A stretch of DNA of 64,000 bases from Bacillus zhangzhouensis (GTDB lineage: Bacteria > Bacillota > Bacilli > Bacillales > Bacillaceae), in the NCBI GenBank assembly GCA_025809375.1, contig CP099514.1, positions 2,294,001 through 2,358,000 on the forward strand, given 5' to 3'. Shown here one piece after another: positions 8,811 to 19,068 of this stretch (positions are counted from its first letter, which is position 1; each line of letters opens with the position of its first letter). The notes under the pieces were generated by a model, which was not told the origin of the DNA, did not search any database, and saw nothing but the letters and a program-made list of their open reading frames with translations. A program made the position numbers and the translations under genes.

Positions 8811-8843
8811 ATAAAAAAAAGAAGAGTACGTGTATGTACTCTT
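8811..8843 (-). terminator. Intrinsic terminator of coaE
   Basis: AAGAGTAC (8822-8829) pairs with GTACTCTT (8836-8843) around a six-base loop, followed on the minus strand by a T run (8811-8820). The coaE stop codon (8842-8844) is within the stem. Confidence 0.9.
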
Positions 8844-9447
8844 ACTTATCTGTATGTTCCCATTCATTTAATATGTTCTGTAATTGCTTTCTGGTAAACG
8901 CGAGATCTTGTGTGTTCTCTATCACGCGGTCTGCTTTTTTACATTTCTCCTCAAGAGACTGCTGAGAGTGAATACGATTTAGTGCTTCTTCCTCGCTGAG
9001 GTCATTTCGATTCATGAGACGCGACAGCTGTAATTCAGGCGTTGTATACACCACAATGATACGGTCGACAAGGCTTTCCAGCTGACTTTCAAATAAAAGC
9101 GGGATATCGAGGACGACGAAGGTTTCTTGCTGATCAACCCCTTCATCTCGCTGTTTGAGCATTTCTTTTCTCACTTCAGGATGAACAATCGCATTGAGCT
9201 GCTCTCTTTTCTTTTCATCAGAAAAAATGATGGCTCCAAGCTGCTGCCGGTTCAGCTCCCCATTTGGCAGGAGAACATCCTCACCAAAGGTTTGAACGAT
9301 TTGCTGAAGGGCTGGTGTTCCTTTGGCAACCGCTTCTTTTGCAATAACATCTGCGTCCACGACCCGGATGCCCTGCTCTTTTATCATTTGAGAGACGGTG
9401 CTTTTTCCACTAGCAATCCCGCCTGTTAATCCAATGACAAGCGTCAA
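8842..9447 (-). CDS. coaE: Dephospho-CoA kinase
   Basis: Last step of coenzyme A synthesis: phosphorylates the ribose 3' hydroxyl of dephospho-CoA. The P-loop is at the N-terminus ([12 protein letters not shown]) and the LLFESQLES segment follows in the middle, as in the family. The start is TTG at 9445-9447 (protein [10 protein letters not shown], 201 residues), chosen because AAAGGAGG precedes it at optimal distance and the family starts here; upstream in-frame codons would run into ytaF. ytaF ends 13 bases upstream, so the two are probably co-transcribed. B. subtilis has ytcD-ytbE-ytbD between gapB and coaE; these are absent here. Confidence 0.95.
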   Translation of the reverse strand: MTLVIGLTGGIASGKSTVSQMIKEQGIRVVDADVIAKEAVAKGTPALQQIVQTFGEDVLLPNGELNRQQLGAIIFSDEKKREQLNAIVHPEVRKEMLKQRDEGVDQQETFVVLDIPLLFESQLESLVDRIIVVYTTPELQLSRLMNRNDLSEEEALNRIHSQQSLEEKCKKADRVIENTQDLAFTRKQLQNILNEWEHTDK

Positions 9448-9460
9448 TTGATTTCCTCCT

Positions 9461-10093
9461 TTACAGCTTCCAAATCCCAATTAAAATGAGCAGAAGCCCT
9501 GGTAAGCATGCAAGTTTATCGATCCAGCGCCAATTTGCCAAGTAATGACCGGCACGGAGCCCGATACACACAAAGAGTGAGCTCATCACGGCCACAGTGA
9601 TGCTCATGACAATTGGAGAAAAGCCTAGAATCGCAGCGCCAATCCCTGCGCCAAATGCATCAATGGATAAAGCAATCCCAAGAAGCACCGCTTCCATTCC
9701 ATTGATCGTTCCAGAACGGTCAATATCTGCACTTGTCGGCTTTCGCAATATGTGAATGACAAGACCAAGCGATTGTACTTCCACATTGAGCAAAGTCTTT
9801 TCATGAAGAAACAAATCACGCTCTTTCGCTGGTTTGTAAAATTGATAAAGGACCCAAAGTCCAATGGCGATCAAAATGCCTCCACCAAGTTTATCTGTCA
9901 CTGAAACAGGGAGGAATGTCGTCAGCAGGCTGCCAATCAGCATGGAAATGAGCAGCACAATCCCTGAACAGCATGCAATCATGACAATCGCTTTAAATGG
10001 AATCCTCATTTTACGAAGGCCATACGTAAAGCCTACAGAAAAGCTGTCAATGCTGACTGCAATAGCTAAAAACAGGAGCGAAATCGAAATCAT
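9461..10093 (-). CDS. ytaF: Sporulation-associated membrane protein YtaF (MntP-like fold)
   Basis: A polytopic protein of 210 residues made of two repeats, each beginning with an IAxSIDxF/G motif ([16 protein letters not shown] near residue 10 and [16 protein letters not shown] near 140), separated by a soluble linker. This duplicated pattern is that of the MntP/YtaF group, whose MntP members export manganese. YtaF itself is linked to sporulation with no proven substrate. Six hydrophobic segments are visible. It lies directly upstream of coaE. The start ATG 10091-10093 has GAAAGGAAGAG upstream. Confidence 0.88.
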   Translation of the reverse strand: MISISLLFLAIAVSIDSFSVGFTYGLRKMRIPFKAIVMIACCSGIVLLISMLIGSLLTTFLPVSVTDKLGGGILIAIGLWVLYQFYKPAKERDLFLHEKTLLNVEVQSLGLVIHILRKPTSADIDRSGTINGMEAVLLGIALSIDAFGAGIGAAILGFSPIVMSITVAVMSSLFVCIGLRAGHYLANWRWIDKLACLPGLLLILIGIWKL

Positions 10094-10130
10094 ACCTGAA
10101 CTCTTCCTTTCTGTTCATGCAACGATGATC

Positions 10131-10158
10131 AAGAGTCTCTAGACGTCCTAAGACTCTT
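10131..10158. repeat. Inverted repeat upstream of ytaF
   Basis: AAGAGTCT at 10131-10138 is perfectly inverted as AGACTCTT at 10151-10158, with inner TAG/CTA pairing. There is no T run on either side, so a processing or attenuation hairpin is as likely as a terminator. It lies in the mutM-ytaF gap (10094-10267). Confidence 0.5.
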
Positions 10159-10267
10159 CTTCACTATATGAAGAGCAGGTGGGCTGTGTGTCAGTCTACA
10201 CCTTGCTGAAAAATGAATGTTTTTTATCGTATGCACAGCAAAAAGGAAGCATGCAGATGGCTGATTT

Positions 10268-11101
10268 TTATTGAGGACGTTTTTGGCAGGTTACACAAAA
10301 ATGAGTGCCGCGCCCTCCGACTACTGTTTTCTCAATGATGCTTCCGCATGTTTGACAAGGCTTTCCTCGCCGGTCATACACAAGAAGCTGCAGTTGAAAT
10401 GTTCCAATATCACCTTGTGAATTGATATATGAGCGAATCGTGCTGCCTCCAGCATCTACCGCCACTTGAAGTGTATCGATTATATGCCTGTGAAGCACTT
10501 TACAGGATTCAAGGCTGAGCTGATTCGCTTTTGTTTCTGGATGAATGCCTGCTTTAAACAAAACCTCATCTACATAAATATTACCAAGACCCACGACAAT
10601 TTTTTGATCAAGCAGCGCTGTTTTGACCACACGGGATGTTTTTTTCAATTGCTCCCATAAATATTCCGGAGTAAATTGATCATCAAACGGTTCATATCCC
10701 AGCTGAGAGAGCGGAAGTTCCTTTTCCTCTTCTCCCGGCTGAAATAAATGCATCGTGCCAAATTTACGCACATCATGATACCGAAGCTCAGTACCATCTG
10801 TAAACGTAAAGACGACATGTACATGTTTATCATGTGGCTCATGCGCTTCATGCACACGGTATTTCCCTTCCATTCTTAAATGGGAGACCATCACGTAGTG
10901 GTCTAAATGAAAGAGCAGGAACTTTCCTCTTCTTTCAATGGTTTGTATCGTTTCTCCTACCATCCTTCTTGCGAACTCTTCCGGCTCCCCAGGACGTTTG
11001 ATGATATTTGGCCATTTGATATCGACCGTTTCAATCGTTTTTCCTTTGACTAACCGCTTGAGTGTACGCCGGACGGTTTCAACTTCTGGTAATTCCGGCA
11101 T
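10268..11101 (-). CDS. mutM: Formamidopyrimidine-DNA glycosylase MutM (Fpg)
   Basis: Removes 8-oxoguanine and formamidopyrimidines and nicks the abasic site. The 277 residues start with the invariant PELPEVETV (catalytic Pro2, Glu3), have the central H2TH region and DNA-binding N-K motif (GLGNIYVDEVL), and end in a four-cysteine zinc finger (CQTC, CVTC). It follows polA by 24 bases and has GAGGAG before its ATG, so polA-mutM form a repair pair likely on one transcript. Confidence 0.97.
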   Translation of the reverse strand: MPELPEVETVRRTLKRLVKGKTIETVDIKWPNIIKRPGEPEEFARRMVGETIQTIERRGKFLLFHLDHYVMVSHLRMEGKYRVHEAHEPHDKHVHVVFTFTDGTELRYHDVRKFGTMHLFQPGEEEKELPLSQLGYEPFDDQFTPEYLWEQLKKTSRVVKTALLDQKIVVGLGNIYVDEVLFKAGIHPETKANQLSLESCKVLHRHIIDTLQVAVDAGGSTIRSYINSQGDIGTFQLQLLVYDRRGKPCQTCGSIIEKTVVGGRGTHFCVTCQKRPQ

Positions 11102-11125
11102 GCTCCTCGCTCCTTTTTCTCTCTA

Positions 11126-13765
11126 TTATTTTGCGTCGTACCAAGATGGCCCTGAAGCAAAATCGACTTTTAGCGGCACATCTAGCTGAAGTGCATTTTC
11201 CATAACTTCAGGGACAATTTTTTCGAGAATGGCAATTTCTTCTTTCGGCGCTTCGAAGATCAATTCATCGTGCACCTGTAATAAAAGATTTGCCTGTAAG
11301 TTTTCTTCTTTTAACTTTCGCGCCATATCAATCATGGCTTTTTTAATAATATCAGCTGCACTTCCTTGGATTGGTGTGTTCATGGCTGTTCGTTCAGCAA
11401 AGCTTTTGATATTAAAATTACGGCTTGTAATATCCGGGATATACCGTCTGCGTTTGAGAAGCGTCGTAACATAACCTTTTTGTTTCGCTTCCTGCACGAT
11501 CTCTTCCATATAGGTTTTCACACCTTTAAAGATTGTTAAATAGCGTTCGATAAAGGCAGCTGCTTCTTTTCTTGTGATCCCAAGATTTTGAGATAATCCA
11601 TAGTCACTGATTCCATATACAATTCCGAAGTTGACAGCCTTTGCCTGTCTTCTCATAGAGGAAGTCACTTCTTCTTCTGAGACATGGAATACGTCCATCG
11701 CTGTCTTCGTGTGAATATCCATATCTTGCGTAAATGCTTCGATCAAATTCTCATCTTGAGAAATATGAGCGAGTACACGCAGCTCAATTTGTGAATAGTC
11801 AGCAGCAAACATGAGCCAGCCTTCTTTTGATGGAACGAATGCTTGACGAATTTTCCGTCCTTCCTCTAAACGAATCGGGATGTTTTGCAGGTTTGGATCT
11901 GTTGAGCTTAGTCTCCCTGTTTGCGTGAGCGCTTGATTAAATCGTGTATGCACTTTATGGGTATCCTTGCGCGTTACTTTCATTAAGCCTTCCACATAAG
12001 TCGATTGCAGCTTTCCAATTTGGCGGTAATGCAGAATGGACCGGATGATTTCGTGCTTATCTTCAAGCTTTTCAAGAACATCCGCAGATGTCGAGTAGCC
12101 TGTTTTTGTCTTCTTTATAATCGGCAGACCTAATTTTTCAAAAAGAATCACACCAAGCTGTTTAGGAGAATTGATGTTAAACGTTTCTCCTGCTAAGCGG
12201 TGAATGGTTTCTTCATATTCCTTCAGCTTTTTCGTTAACTCTTCACCCATCTTTTCTAGGCGCTCAATATCTACCTTTACGCCAAGGGATTCCATTTCAC
12301 CTAAGATGAGGGCAAGCGGCAGCTCTAAGTCTTCATATAGTTCATGCTGATCATTTTTTTCTAGTGCTTCAAGTGTTAAATCATGCAGAGCAGAGATCGC
12401 CGCTGCTTTTCGCCCAAGATGTTCCTTCAGTTCATCTTCAGGTGGAATCGCCTGCTTTGCTCCTTTTCCGTACACTTTTTCATCAGAAAGAGCGATGTTA
12501 AGACCGTATTCCTTCGCCACACTTGCGACGTCCTCATACGATTTCTGAGGGTTGACGACATAGGAAGCAAGCAGAACATCGTTATCGACACCTTTTAGAT
12601 CGACATCATGCCATCTGAGGGCGACGACTGCTCTTTTTGAATCGAAGACCCATTTCTTCTTCGTTTCATCCTGTACCCATTGTTTAAATGCATCTGATTG
12701 AAGTGCATCTTCTTTTGTGATAAAAAACGCACCGTTTTCATTATGGATCGCAAAACCGATCAAATCCGCTTCATGATAATTATCTCCAAGCTGTTCTACC
12801 ACAAGGGCGGCGTGATCTGTCAGCATTTCATCCGTTACATCGGTCATTTTTTTCACTTCTAATGCTTCAACTTCGACCTGTTCACCTGTTTCTGGTGCTT
12901 CTCCTAGACGCTCTAACAGCGTTTGAAAGCCTAGTTCTTTATAAAGAGAGATCACTTGATCCATATGAGGACCTTCATATGCGAGATCCTTGCTTGATAC
13001 ATCAATTGGCGCTTCTACAAGAATCGTTGCGAGTTTTTTACTCATCACCGCTTGTTCTTTATATTCTTCAAGCTTTTCTTTTAGCTTTTTCCCGCTGACT
13101 TCGTCAATATGTTCAAGCAGGTTTTCAACCGTTTCAAACTGCTTTAACAACTTAATCGCTGTTTTTTCACCTACACCTGGCACCCCTGGGATATTATCTG
13201 AGGAATCTCCCATCAAACCTTTCATATCGATGATTTGATCTGGACGCAGGCCATATTTCTCTTCAATATGAGCCGGTGTGTAATATTCTACTTCTGTAAT
13301 GCCTTTTTTCGTAATCGCCACCGTCGTATGGTCTGTTGAAAGCTGCGTTAAGTCCTTATCTCCTGAGAAAATTTTGACTTCAAAGCCGTCTTTTTCTGCC
13401 TCGACAGCCAATGTCCCGATAATATCGTCTGCCTCGTATTGAGGAAGCTCGTACCTTTTCACCTGATAGGCATCTAATAGTTCACGGATGAACGGCATTT
13501 GTTCTGATAGCTCTGGCGGCGTTTTTTGTCTTCCACCTTTATATTCTTTAAATGTCTCGTGGCGGAACGTTGTTTTTCCCGCATCAAATGCGACGAGCAT
13601 ATGGGTTGGCTTCTCGTCCTCGAGCATTTTCATTAAGATCATCGCAAAGCCGTAAATGGCATTTGTATGGACGCCTTTATCATTTGATAATAGCGGCAAA
13701 GCAAAAAAGGCTCGATAAGCGAGACTGTTTCCATCCACTAGTACTAATTTCTTTTTGTCTGTCAT
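11126..13765 (-). CDS. polA: DNA polymerase I
   Basis: Gap filling and Okazaki-fragment processing. The 879 residues are in three parts. The 5'-3' nuclease (1-290) has DGNSLAYRAFFAL, DADDIIGT-like acidic residues and the GVPGVGEKTA helix-hairpin-helix. The central exonuclease-like domain (about 300-465) lacks the DxE motif of proofreading enzymes, as in other Bacillus PolA. The polymerase domain has motif A DYSQIELRVLAH, motif B RRQAKAVNFGIVYG and motif C QVHDELIFE. ATG 13763-13765 is preceded by GGAGG. Confidence 0.97.
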   Translation of the reverse strand: MTDKKKLVLVDGNSLAYRAFFALPLLSNDKGVHTNAIYGFAMILMKMLEDEKPTHMLVAFDAGKTTFRHETFKEYKGGRQKTPPELSEQMPFIRELLDAYQVKRYELPQYEADDIIGTLAVEAEKDGFEVKIFSGDKDLTQLSTDHTTVAITKKGITEVEYYTPAHIEEKYGLRPDQIIDMKGLMGDSSDNIPGVPGVGEKTAIKLLKQFETVENLLEHIDEVSGKKLKEKLEEYKEQAVMSKKLATILVEAPIDVSSKDLAYEGPHMDQVISLYKELGFQTLLERLGEAPETGEQVEVEALEVKKMTDVTDEMLTDHAALVVEQLGDNYHEADLIGFAIHNENGAFFITKEDALQSDAFKQWVQDETKKKWVFDSKRAVVALRWHDVDLKGVDNDVLLASYVVNPQKSYEDVASVAKEYGLNIALSDEKVYGKGAKQAIPPEDELKEHLGRKAAAISALHDLTLEALEKNDQHELYEDLELPLALILGEMESLGVKVDIERLEKMGEELTKKLKEYEETIHRLAGETFNINSPKQLGVILFEKLGLPIIKKTKTGYSTSADVLEKLEDKHEIIRSILHYRQIGKLQSTYVEGLMKVTRKDTHKVHTRFNQALTQTGRLSSTDPNLQNIPIRLEEGRKIRQAFVPSKEGWLMFAADYSQIELRVLAHISQDENLIEAFTQDMDIHTKTAMDVFHVSEEEVTSSMRRQAKAVNFGIVYGISDYGLSQNLGITRKEAAAFIERYLTIFKGVKTYMEEIVQEAKQKGYVTTLLKRRRYIPDITSRNFNIKSFAERTAMNTPIQGSAADIIKKAMIDMARKLKEENLQANLLLQVHDELIFEAPKEEIAILEKIVPEVMENALQLDVPLKVDFASGPSWYDAK

Positions 13766-13868
13766 GTTTTAATCCTCCATCGGCTGAGCCATTTCAGCCG
13801 TCTCTTTCACACATTGTATCATCATTTTATCAAAGTTTATTTTGAAAAGAAAATAGTCGAACCTGCAT

Positions 13869-13903
13869 AAAAAAAGGGACGAAAACAACAAGTGTTTTCG
13901 TCC
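13869..13903 (-). terminator. Terminator between phoR and polA
   Basis: Perfect 11-bp stem (13877-13887 with 13893-13903), a five-base loop, then seven T residues on the minus strand. It ends the phoP-phoR transcript. Confidence 0.92.
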
Positions 13904-14020
13904 TTCCAAAATTGGCTCCTTGGATGAAGGGGTTCCTATTCATCCTACCAATGATTGTTTAACTAAACATGAATCCATTGTAAAGATCATGTAAATTTTA
14001 ACGCAACTTTCCTTTTTCCT

Positions 14021-15763
14021 CTATTTTGATTTTAGGCTCACTGTAAAAGTCGTTCCTTTGCCTTGTTTGCTATGGACCGAAATCGTTCCTCCATGCGCCT
14101 CCACAAGGTGTTTGACAATCGCAAGACCAAGTCCTGTACCGCCTGAATTTCTACTTCTATCTTTATCAATTCGATAAAATCTCTCAAATATTCTTGGAAT
14201 CTCGCTTTTCTTCATGCCGATTCCTGTATCTGCTATATCAAATTCATAGGCGCCTTTCCGCGGTCTTGCCGAAATGGTGACACTCCCTCCCTCTGGTGTA
14301 TAAGTAAGGGCATTGTTCACGAGATTAAGGAAGATTTGCTTTAATCTCAGCGGATCTGCCATCACATAGACGGGCTCTTTCGGGATACACACTTGTAATT
14401 GAATGCCTTTTTCTGCCGCCTTTTGTTTTAAAAGGACTTCAATCTCTTGAATGATTTCTGTTGCATTGGCATCTTGAATATTCAGTTTGAAATGCTGCTG
14501 TTCGATTTTGGAAAGATCGAGTAAATCTTGAATGAGAGTTTCGAGACGGACACTCTCTTTTAGAATGATTGAAAGGAATTGTGTCAGTGCTTCTTTGTCA
14601 TCAATCGCTCCATCAAGAAGGGTTTCGGAGAATCCTTTAATTGACGTAATCGGTGTCTTTAATTCGTGAGACACATTGGCGACAAAATCTTTACGCATCT
14701 GCTCCAGCTGCTTTGTTTCTGTCACGTCATGAAACACAAGGACAATTCCTTTCCATTCATCGTCTGTACTTAAAATAGGCACACCATCCACCTGAAAGTA
14801 GCGCCGTTCAATGTCAACGGCTAGGCGTAAAAACTTCCGCACCTTCGTTTCTGTCATAAAAATTTCGTCAATCAGTTCAATAATTTCTTCATGTGTAAAT
14901 GCTTCATGATACAGCTTGTGCATGTAAATGTGCTTTTGCACCTTAAACTGCTTGCGGAAGGTTCGATTGACTAGGTTGATATACCCCATCTTATCAATCA
15001 AAATAATACCTGCTCCGATGTTTTCAATAACTGTTTGCAGACGGTCTCGCTGCATTTCCCCAGTGCTTGTCATTTCTTGAAGGCTTTCTGCCAGGCGCTT
15101 CATTGATGTATTAAGCTCACTTGTTTCAATGATGAGCTCTTCATAATGATTGGTATCGTAGTTCCCGCGTTCCAGCTGTTTGGCTACCTTGGTGGCATAT
15201 TCTATCGGTTTTACATATTTCATCGACATGCGGTATCCAAAGAAAACGATGATAATAATCGCCGAGCCAAGACAAACGGCTAATGCAAGCCAAAGCTGGC
15301 CGTCAATTTCATTTAAAGGCTGGAATGATGCATGGAGAAATAAATAGCCTGCCGGTTCGTTTTGTTTCAGGATAGGGACTGCGTAATGAAACAGCGCATC
15401 CTTCTCATCCTCAATGACGATGCCTTTTGTTTGAAGCCGTTCATTGTTCAGTGTGTTTTGAATGATGCCCCTTTGCTCCGCTTGACCCGTTGTATGTATG
15501 ATATTCCCCTTCAGGTCCACAATTGACGCATTCATATCGAGATGCTGCTTTGCCTGATTGAGGATCTCCTTGTTTTTCTTTGCTTGCAGATCATCACCAT
15601 CCATAGAAGAAAGAAGAAAGCTCGATTCATTTTCCATTCGTTCGGTTAATTTTGTTTCATAAAAAACATGGAACATGTGATCCAAAAAAAGACCAAGTGC
15701 AACAAACACAATAAAAAGGAGAAAAATAAGTCCCGAAAACAGACGGGTTCGAATTTTACTCAT
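14021..15763 (-). CDS. phoR: Phosphate-starvation sensor histidine kinase PhoR
   Basis: Membrane kinase that phosphorylates PhoP on phosphate limitation. In order over 580 residues: membrane segment (about 9-28), extracytoplasmic PAS-like domain, second membrane segment (about 155-177), HAMP, cytoplasmic PAS, HisKA with VSHELKTPITSIKG, and HATPase with N box NLVNNALTYTPEGG, G1 DTGIGM and G2 GGTGLGLAIV. Its start overlaps the end of phoP by eight bases and uses a ribosome site inside phoP. B. subtilis PhoR senses wall teichoic acid intermediates; whether this copy does cannot be seen. Confidence 0.96.
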   Translation of the reverse strand: MSKIRTRLFSGLIFLLFIVFVALGLFLDHMFHVFYETKLTERMENESSFLLSSMDGDDLQAKKNKEILNQAKQHLDMNASIVDLKGNIIHTTGQAEQRGIIQNTLNNERLQTKGIVIEDEKDALFHYAVPILKQNEPAGYLFLHASFQPLNEIDGQLWLALAVCLGSAIIIIVFFGYRMSMKYVKPIEYATKVAKQLERGNYDTNHYEELIIETSELNTSMKRLAESLQEMTSTGEMQRDRLQTVIENIGAGIILIDKMGYINLVNRTFRKQFKVQKHIYMHKLYHEAFTHEEIIELIDEIFMTETKVRKFLRLAVDIERRYFQVDGVPILSTDDEWKGIVLVFHDVTETKQLEQMRKDFVANVSHELKTPITSIKGFSETLLDGAIDDKEALTQFLSIILKESVRLETLIQDLLDLSKIEQQHFKLNIQDANATEIIQEIEVLLKQKAAEKGIQLQVCIPKEPVYVMADPLRLKQIFLNLVNNALTYTPEGGSVTISARPRKGAYEFDIADTGIGMKKSEIPRIFERFYRIDKDRSRNSGGTGLGLAIVKHLVEAHGGTISVHSKQGKGTTFTVSLKSK

Positions 15764-16484
15764 TTGGTTTTGGCTCCTCCAATTTGTAGCCTAAGCCGCG
15801 AATGGTTTTAATATATGTTGGTTTTTTCGTGTTCTTTTCAATTTTGTCCCGTAAGTGGCTGATATGTACATCCACAATACGAGTGTCACCTGCAAAGTCA
15901 TAATTCCAAACGGCACTAAGCAGCAGGTCACGTGTGAGGACACGTCCTTTATGCTTGGCCAAATAAAGTAGCAGTTCAAATTCCTTCGGCGTAAGCTCTA
16001 GGCGTTCTTCTTGGAAATAGACTTCGTAGTGTTCTGGTAAAATGCGCAATTCACCAATTTTGATTTGGTCTGCAATGATCTGTTCCTTCTCCTCTTGCGT
16101 GGGGACAGGATGAGATTGCTGCGCTCTTCTCAAGATGGCTTTTACACGAGCACCCACTTCTCTAGGACTGAATGGCTTTGTCATGTAATCATCGGCTCCA
16201 AGTTCAAGGCCGAGCACCTTATCAAATTCATCGTCCTTTGCTGTCAGCATTAAAATAGGGAACATCATTTTTTGAATTCTCAGTTGTTTGCACACTTCAA
16301 TGCCGTCCATCTTCGGAAGCATTAAATCTAATACAATGAGATCAGGCTGTTCACTTGCTGCTTTTTCAAGCGCTTCTTCCCCATCTCTTGCTGTGACGAC
16401 ATCATAGCCCGCCCTTTCAAGGTTATAGCTTAGAAGTGTTACAATCGATTCTTCATCATCCACAACTAATATTTTTTTATTCAT
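15756..16484 (-). CDS. phoP: Response regulator PhoP
   Basis: OmpR-type regulator of the Pho regulon. Receiver domain with acidic pocket D9-D10 and phosphoacceptor D53 (LIVLDLMLPKMDG), K103-type TKPFSPRE, then a winged-helix output domain (LTPKEFELLLYLAKHKGRV, VDVHISHLRDKI). The 242 residues are the normal length. ATG 16482-16484 is preceded by GGAGG. mdh lies upstream, but a terminator separates them. Two Pho-box-like hexamers upstream suggest autoregulation. Confidence 0.96.
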   Translation of the reverse strand: MNKKILVVDDEESIVTLLSYNLERAGYDVVTARDGEEALEKAASEQPDLIVLDLMLPKMDGIEVCKQLRIQKMMFPILMLTAKDDEFDKVLGLELGADDYMTKPFSPREVGARVKAILRRAQQSHPVPTQEEKEQIIADQIKIGELRILPEHYEVYFQEERLELTPKEFELLLYLAKHKGRVLTRDLLLSAVWNYDFAGDTRIVDVHISHLRDKIEKNTKKPTYIKTIRGLGYKLEEPKPNE

Positions 16485-16569
16485 GTTGTGCCTCCAATTA
16501 GTGATTTCCCCTGCATCCGTTTTTTTGTATCTTATGTGAAAAGCGAGAAGTCATGCTTTCTCTTTCATT

Positions 16570-16586
16570 TTAACGAAAGCTTAACA
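16570..16586 (+). promoter_or_regulatory. Candidate PhoP-binding repeats upstream of phoP
   Basis: TTAACG (16570-16575) and TTAACA (16581-16586) are spaced five bases apart, an 11-bp period as in B. subtilis Pho boxes (TT[ATC]ACA). They read on the plus strand, opposite to phoP. Only two of the usual four repeats are clear. Confidence 0.45.
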
Positions 16587-16625
16587 AGAGGACAATTTAA
16601 AATTTCGACAAGATTGGTTTTGTAA

Positions 16626-16660
16626 ACAAAAAGAAGACCCCTCATAAGAGAAGCCTTCTT
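16626..16660 (-). terminator. Terminator of mdh
   Basis: A 13-bp stem (with G-T pairs) around a four-base loop, 16631-16660, followed on the minus strand by a T run at 16626-16631. It separates mdh from phoP. Confidence 0.88.
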
Positions 16661-16669
16661 TTTTTCATA

Positions 16670-17608
16670 TTAAGACAATACTTTCATGACGTTCTTAACA
16701 GATTCTACAGAACGGTCAAGCTGACTTCTTTCTTCTTCTGTCAACTCAAGCTCAATGATCTGCTCAAGGCCGTTTCCACCTACGATTGTTGGTACACCAA
16801 GGTAAATGCCTTCGTAGCCATATTCACCTTCAAGGTATGCAATCGTTGGGATCACGCGGCGCTGATCTTTTAGAATCGCCTCAACCATTTCTACTAGTGA
16901 AGCAGCAGGTGCATAATAGGCACTACCGTTACCTAATAGGTTTACGATTTCGCCGCCGCCTTTTCTTGTTCTTTCAACAATCGCATCAATTCGATCTTTT
17001 GGAATCAATGTTTCAAGCGGGATACCGCCTGCATAAGAGTAACGAACAAGCGGAACCATGTCATCGCCATGTCCACCAAGGACAAATCCCGTCACATCTT
17101 TGACAGACAGATTTAATTCTTGAGCAACAAACGTACGGAAGCGTGCTGTATCAAGAATGCCCGATTGTCCAATGACTTTTTCTTTTGGTAATCCTGATTC
17201 TTTATAAACTGCATATGTCATTGCATCAACAGGATTTGTTAACACAACAATAATGGCTTCTGGAGAATATTTAACGATGTCGCGTGTCACGCTGCGCATG
17301 ATTTTTTCATTTGTTGACACGAGATCGTCACGGCTCATTCCCGGCTTTCTTGCAATTCCTGCCGTAATGACCACGACATCAGAACCGGCTGTATCTTCGT
17401 AGTTAGAAGTGCCTGTAATGTTCGCATCGAAGCCTTGAACAGGGCTTGCTTCCAGCATATCAAGAGCTTTCCCTTTTGTTGGGTTCTCAAGCTGCGGGAT
17501 ATCTACTAATACGACATCCGCTAATTCTTTTTGAGCTGTTAGAAATGCTGTAGTTGCTCCAGTAAAACCTGCTCCGATGACAGATACTTTTTTACGCTTG
17601 TTTGCCAT
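16670..17608 (-). CDS. mdh: Malate dehydrogenase
   Basis: NAD-dependent interconversion of malate and oxaloacetate in the TCA cycle. The 312 residues are of the LDH-like MDH class: Rossmann loop [14 protein letters not shown]-fixing D in VLVDIPQ, substrate arginines in [10 protein letters not shown], and active-site histidine in [10 protein letters not shown]. It is the third gene of citZ-icd-mdh, starting 36 bases after icd with AAAGGGGGAAAAAGGAA before its ATG. Confidence 0.97.
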   Translation of the reverse strand: MANKRKKVSVIGAGFTGATTAFLTAQKELADVVLVDIPQLENPTKGKALDMLEASPVQGFDANITGTSNYEDTAGSDVVVITAGIARKPGMSRDDLVSTNEKIMRSVTRDIVKYSPEAIIVVLTNPVDAMTYAVYKESGLPKEKVIGQSGILDTARFRTFVAQELNLSVKDVTGFVLGGHGDDMVPLVRYSYAGGIPLETLIPKDRIDAIVERTRKGGGEIVNLLGNGSAYYAPAASLVEMVEAILKDQRRVIPTIAYLEGEYGYEGIYLGVPTIVGGNGLEQIIELELTEEERSQLDRSVESVKNVMKVLS

Positions 17609-17643
17609 TTCCTTTTTCCCCCTTTAGCTTTAAAGTTTAAAAA

Positions 17644-18915
17644 TCAAGACAAGTTTTTAATGAGCTCGTCAGCAAACTCAGAACATTTCACTTCTGTTGC
17701 GCCATCCATTAATCTAGCAAAATCGTATGTGACGACTTTAGATGCAATTGTTTTTTCAACAGATTGAATCACTAGATCAGCTGCTTCCTGCCAGCCAATG
17801 TGCTCAAGTAAAAGCACGCCTGATAGAAGAACAGAAGATGGATTCACTTTATCAAGACCAGCATATTTTGGTGCTGTTCCGTGAGTCGCTTCAAAAATAG
17901 CGTGTCCTGTTTCATAGTTGATGTTCGCACCTGGTGCGATACCAATTCCGCCAACTTGTGCTGCAAGTGCATCAGAGATGTAATCTCCATTTAAGTTCAT
18001 TGTAGCCACAACATCGAACTCAGCTGGACGAGTTAGGATTTGTTGAAGGAAAATATCTGCAATGCTGTCTTTGACAATGATTTTGCCAGCAGCTTCTGCT
18101 TCACTTTGTGCTTTGTTTGCCGCATCTTTTCCATCTTTTTCTACAATCCGATCATATTGTGCCCATGTAAAGACTTTGTCGCCAAACTCTTTTTCAGCCA
18201 CTTCGTAGCCCCAGTTTTTAAAGGCACCTTCTGTAAATTTCATGATGTTTCCTTTGTGAACAAGCGTCACAGATTTACGGCCTTGGTCAATTGCATATTG
18301 GATAGCCGCTCTGACAAGGCGGGATGTTCCCTCTTCCGAAACTGGCTTGATTCCGATACCTGACGTTTCTGGGAAACGGATTTTGGTCACACCTAACTCA
18401 TTTTTCAAGAAGTTAATTAACTTCTTCACTTCGTCTGAACCTTTTGCATACTCGATACCAGCATAGATATCTTCTGTGTTCTCACGGAAGATCACCATAT
18501 CTGTGTCTTCTGGACGTTTCACAGGAGAAGGTACGCCTTTGAACCAGCGAACTGGACGTAAGCATGTGAATAAATCAAGCTCTTGTCTAAGTGCCACGTT
18601 TAATGAACGGATTCCTCCGCCAATTGGTGTTGTCAGTGGTCCTTTAATCGCAATTAAGTATTCACGAATGTCTTCAAGCGTTTGCTCAGGAAGCCACTCT
18701 CCAGTTTTATTGTAAGCTTTCTCACCTGCATAGACTTCTTTCCAAGTGATCTGCTTTTCACCTTTATATGCTTTTTCTACAGCTGCTTCAAGTACTCTTG
18801 ATGCTGCTTTCCAAATGTCAGGACCAATTCCGTCCCCTTCGATAAACGGGATAATTGGATGATTTGGTACATTCAATACGCCGCCAGTAACTGTAATTTT
18901 TTCGCCTTGTGACAA
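17644..18915 (-). CDS. icd: NADP-dependent isocitrate dehydrogenase
   Basis: Oxidative decarboxylation of isocitrate to 2-oxoglutarate. With a TTG start at 18913-18915 ([14 protein letters not shown]) the length is 423 residues, equal to B. subtilis Icd; GGGAGG lies eight bases upstream. Seen: [14 protein letters not shown], the phospho-site loop around [13 protein letters not shown], the metal-binding [13 protein letters not shown] region and the NADP-binding [14 protein letters not shown]. It sits between citZ and mdh in the classical operon. Confidence 0.97.
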   Translation of the reverse strand: MSQGEKITVTGGVLNVPNHPIIPFIEGDGIGPDIWKAASRVLEAAVEKAYKGEKQITWKEVYAGEKAYNKTGEWLPEQTLEDIREYLIAIKGPLTTPIGGGIRSLNVALRQELDLFTCLRPVRWFKGVPSPVKRPEDTDMVIFRENTEDIYAGIEYAKGSDEVKKLINFLKNELGVTKIRFPETSGIGIKPVSEEGTSRLVRAAIQYAIDQGRKSVTLVHKGNIMKFTEGAFKNWGYEVAEKEFGDKVFTWAQYDRIVEKDGKDAANKAQSEAEAAGKIIVKDSIADIFLQQILTRPAEFDVVATMNLNGDYISDALAAQVGGIGIAPGANINYETGHAIFEATHGTAPKYAGLDKVNPSSVLLSGVLLLEHIGWQEAADLVIQSVEKTIASKVVTYDFARLMDGATEVKCSEFADELIKNLS

Positions 18916-19068
18916 TGATATTACCTCCCAGGTTATGTAGTGAGTATTTGAAACTTCTTGGCTTGATGTCTGCAAACAAAGAAGTTTTTCACATGATTCG
19001 TTTTTTTGTTGATATGATATGAAGGCTGATTGGCCTTTTGAAATCAGCCCCCGCTTATTCTATAAACA

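Noticed and set aside
10131-10158. Inverted repeat upstream of ytaF as an intrinsic terminator
   Set aside because: The stem is good but no T run follows on either strand; kept only as a repeat.
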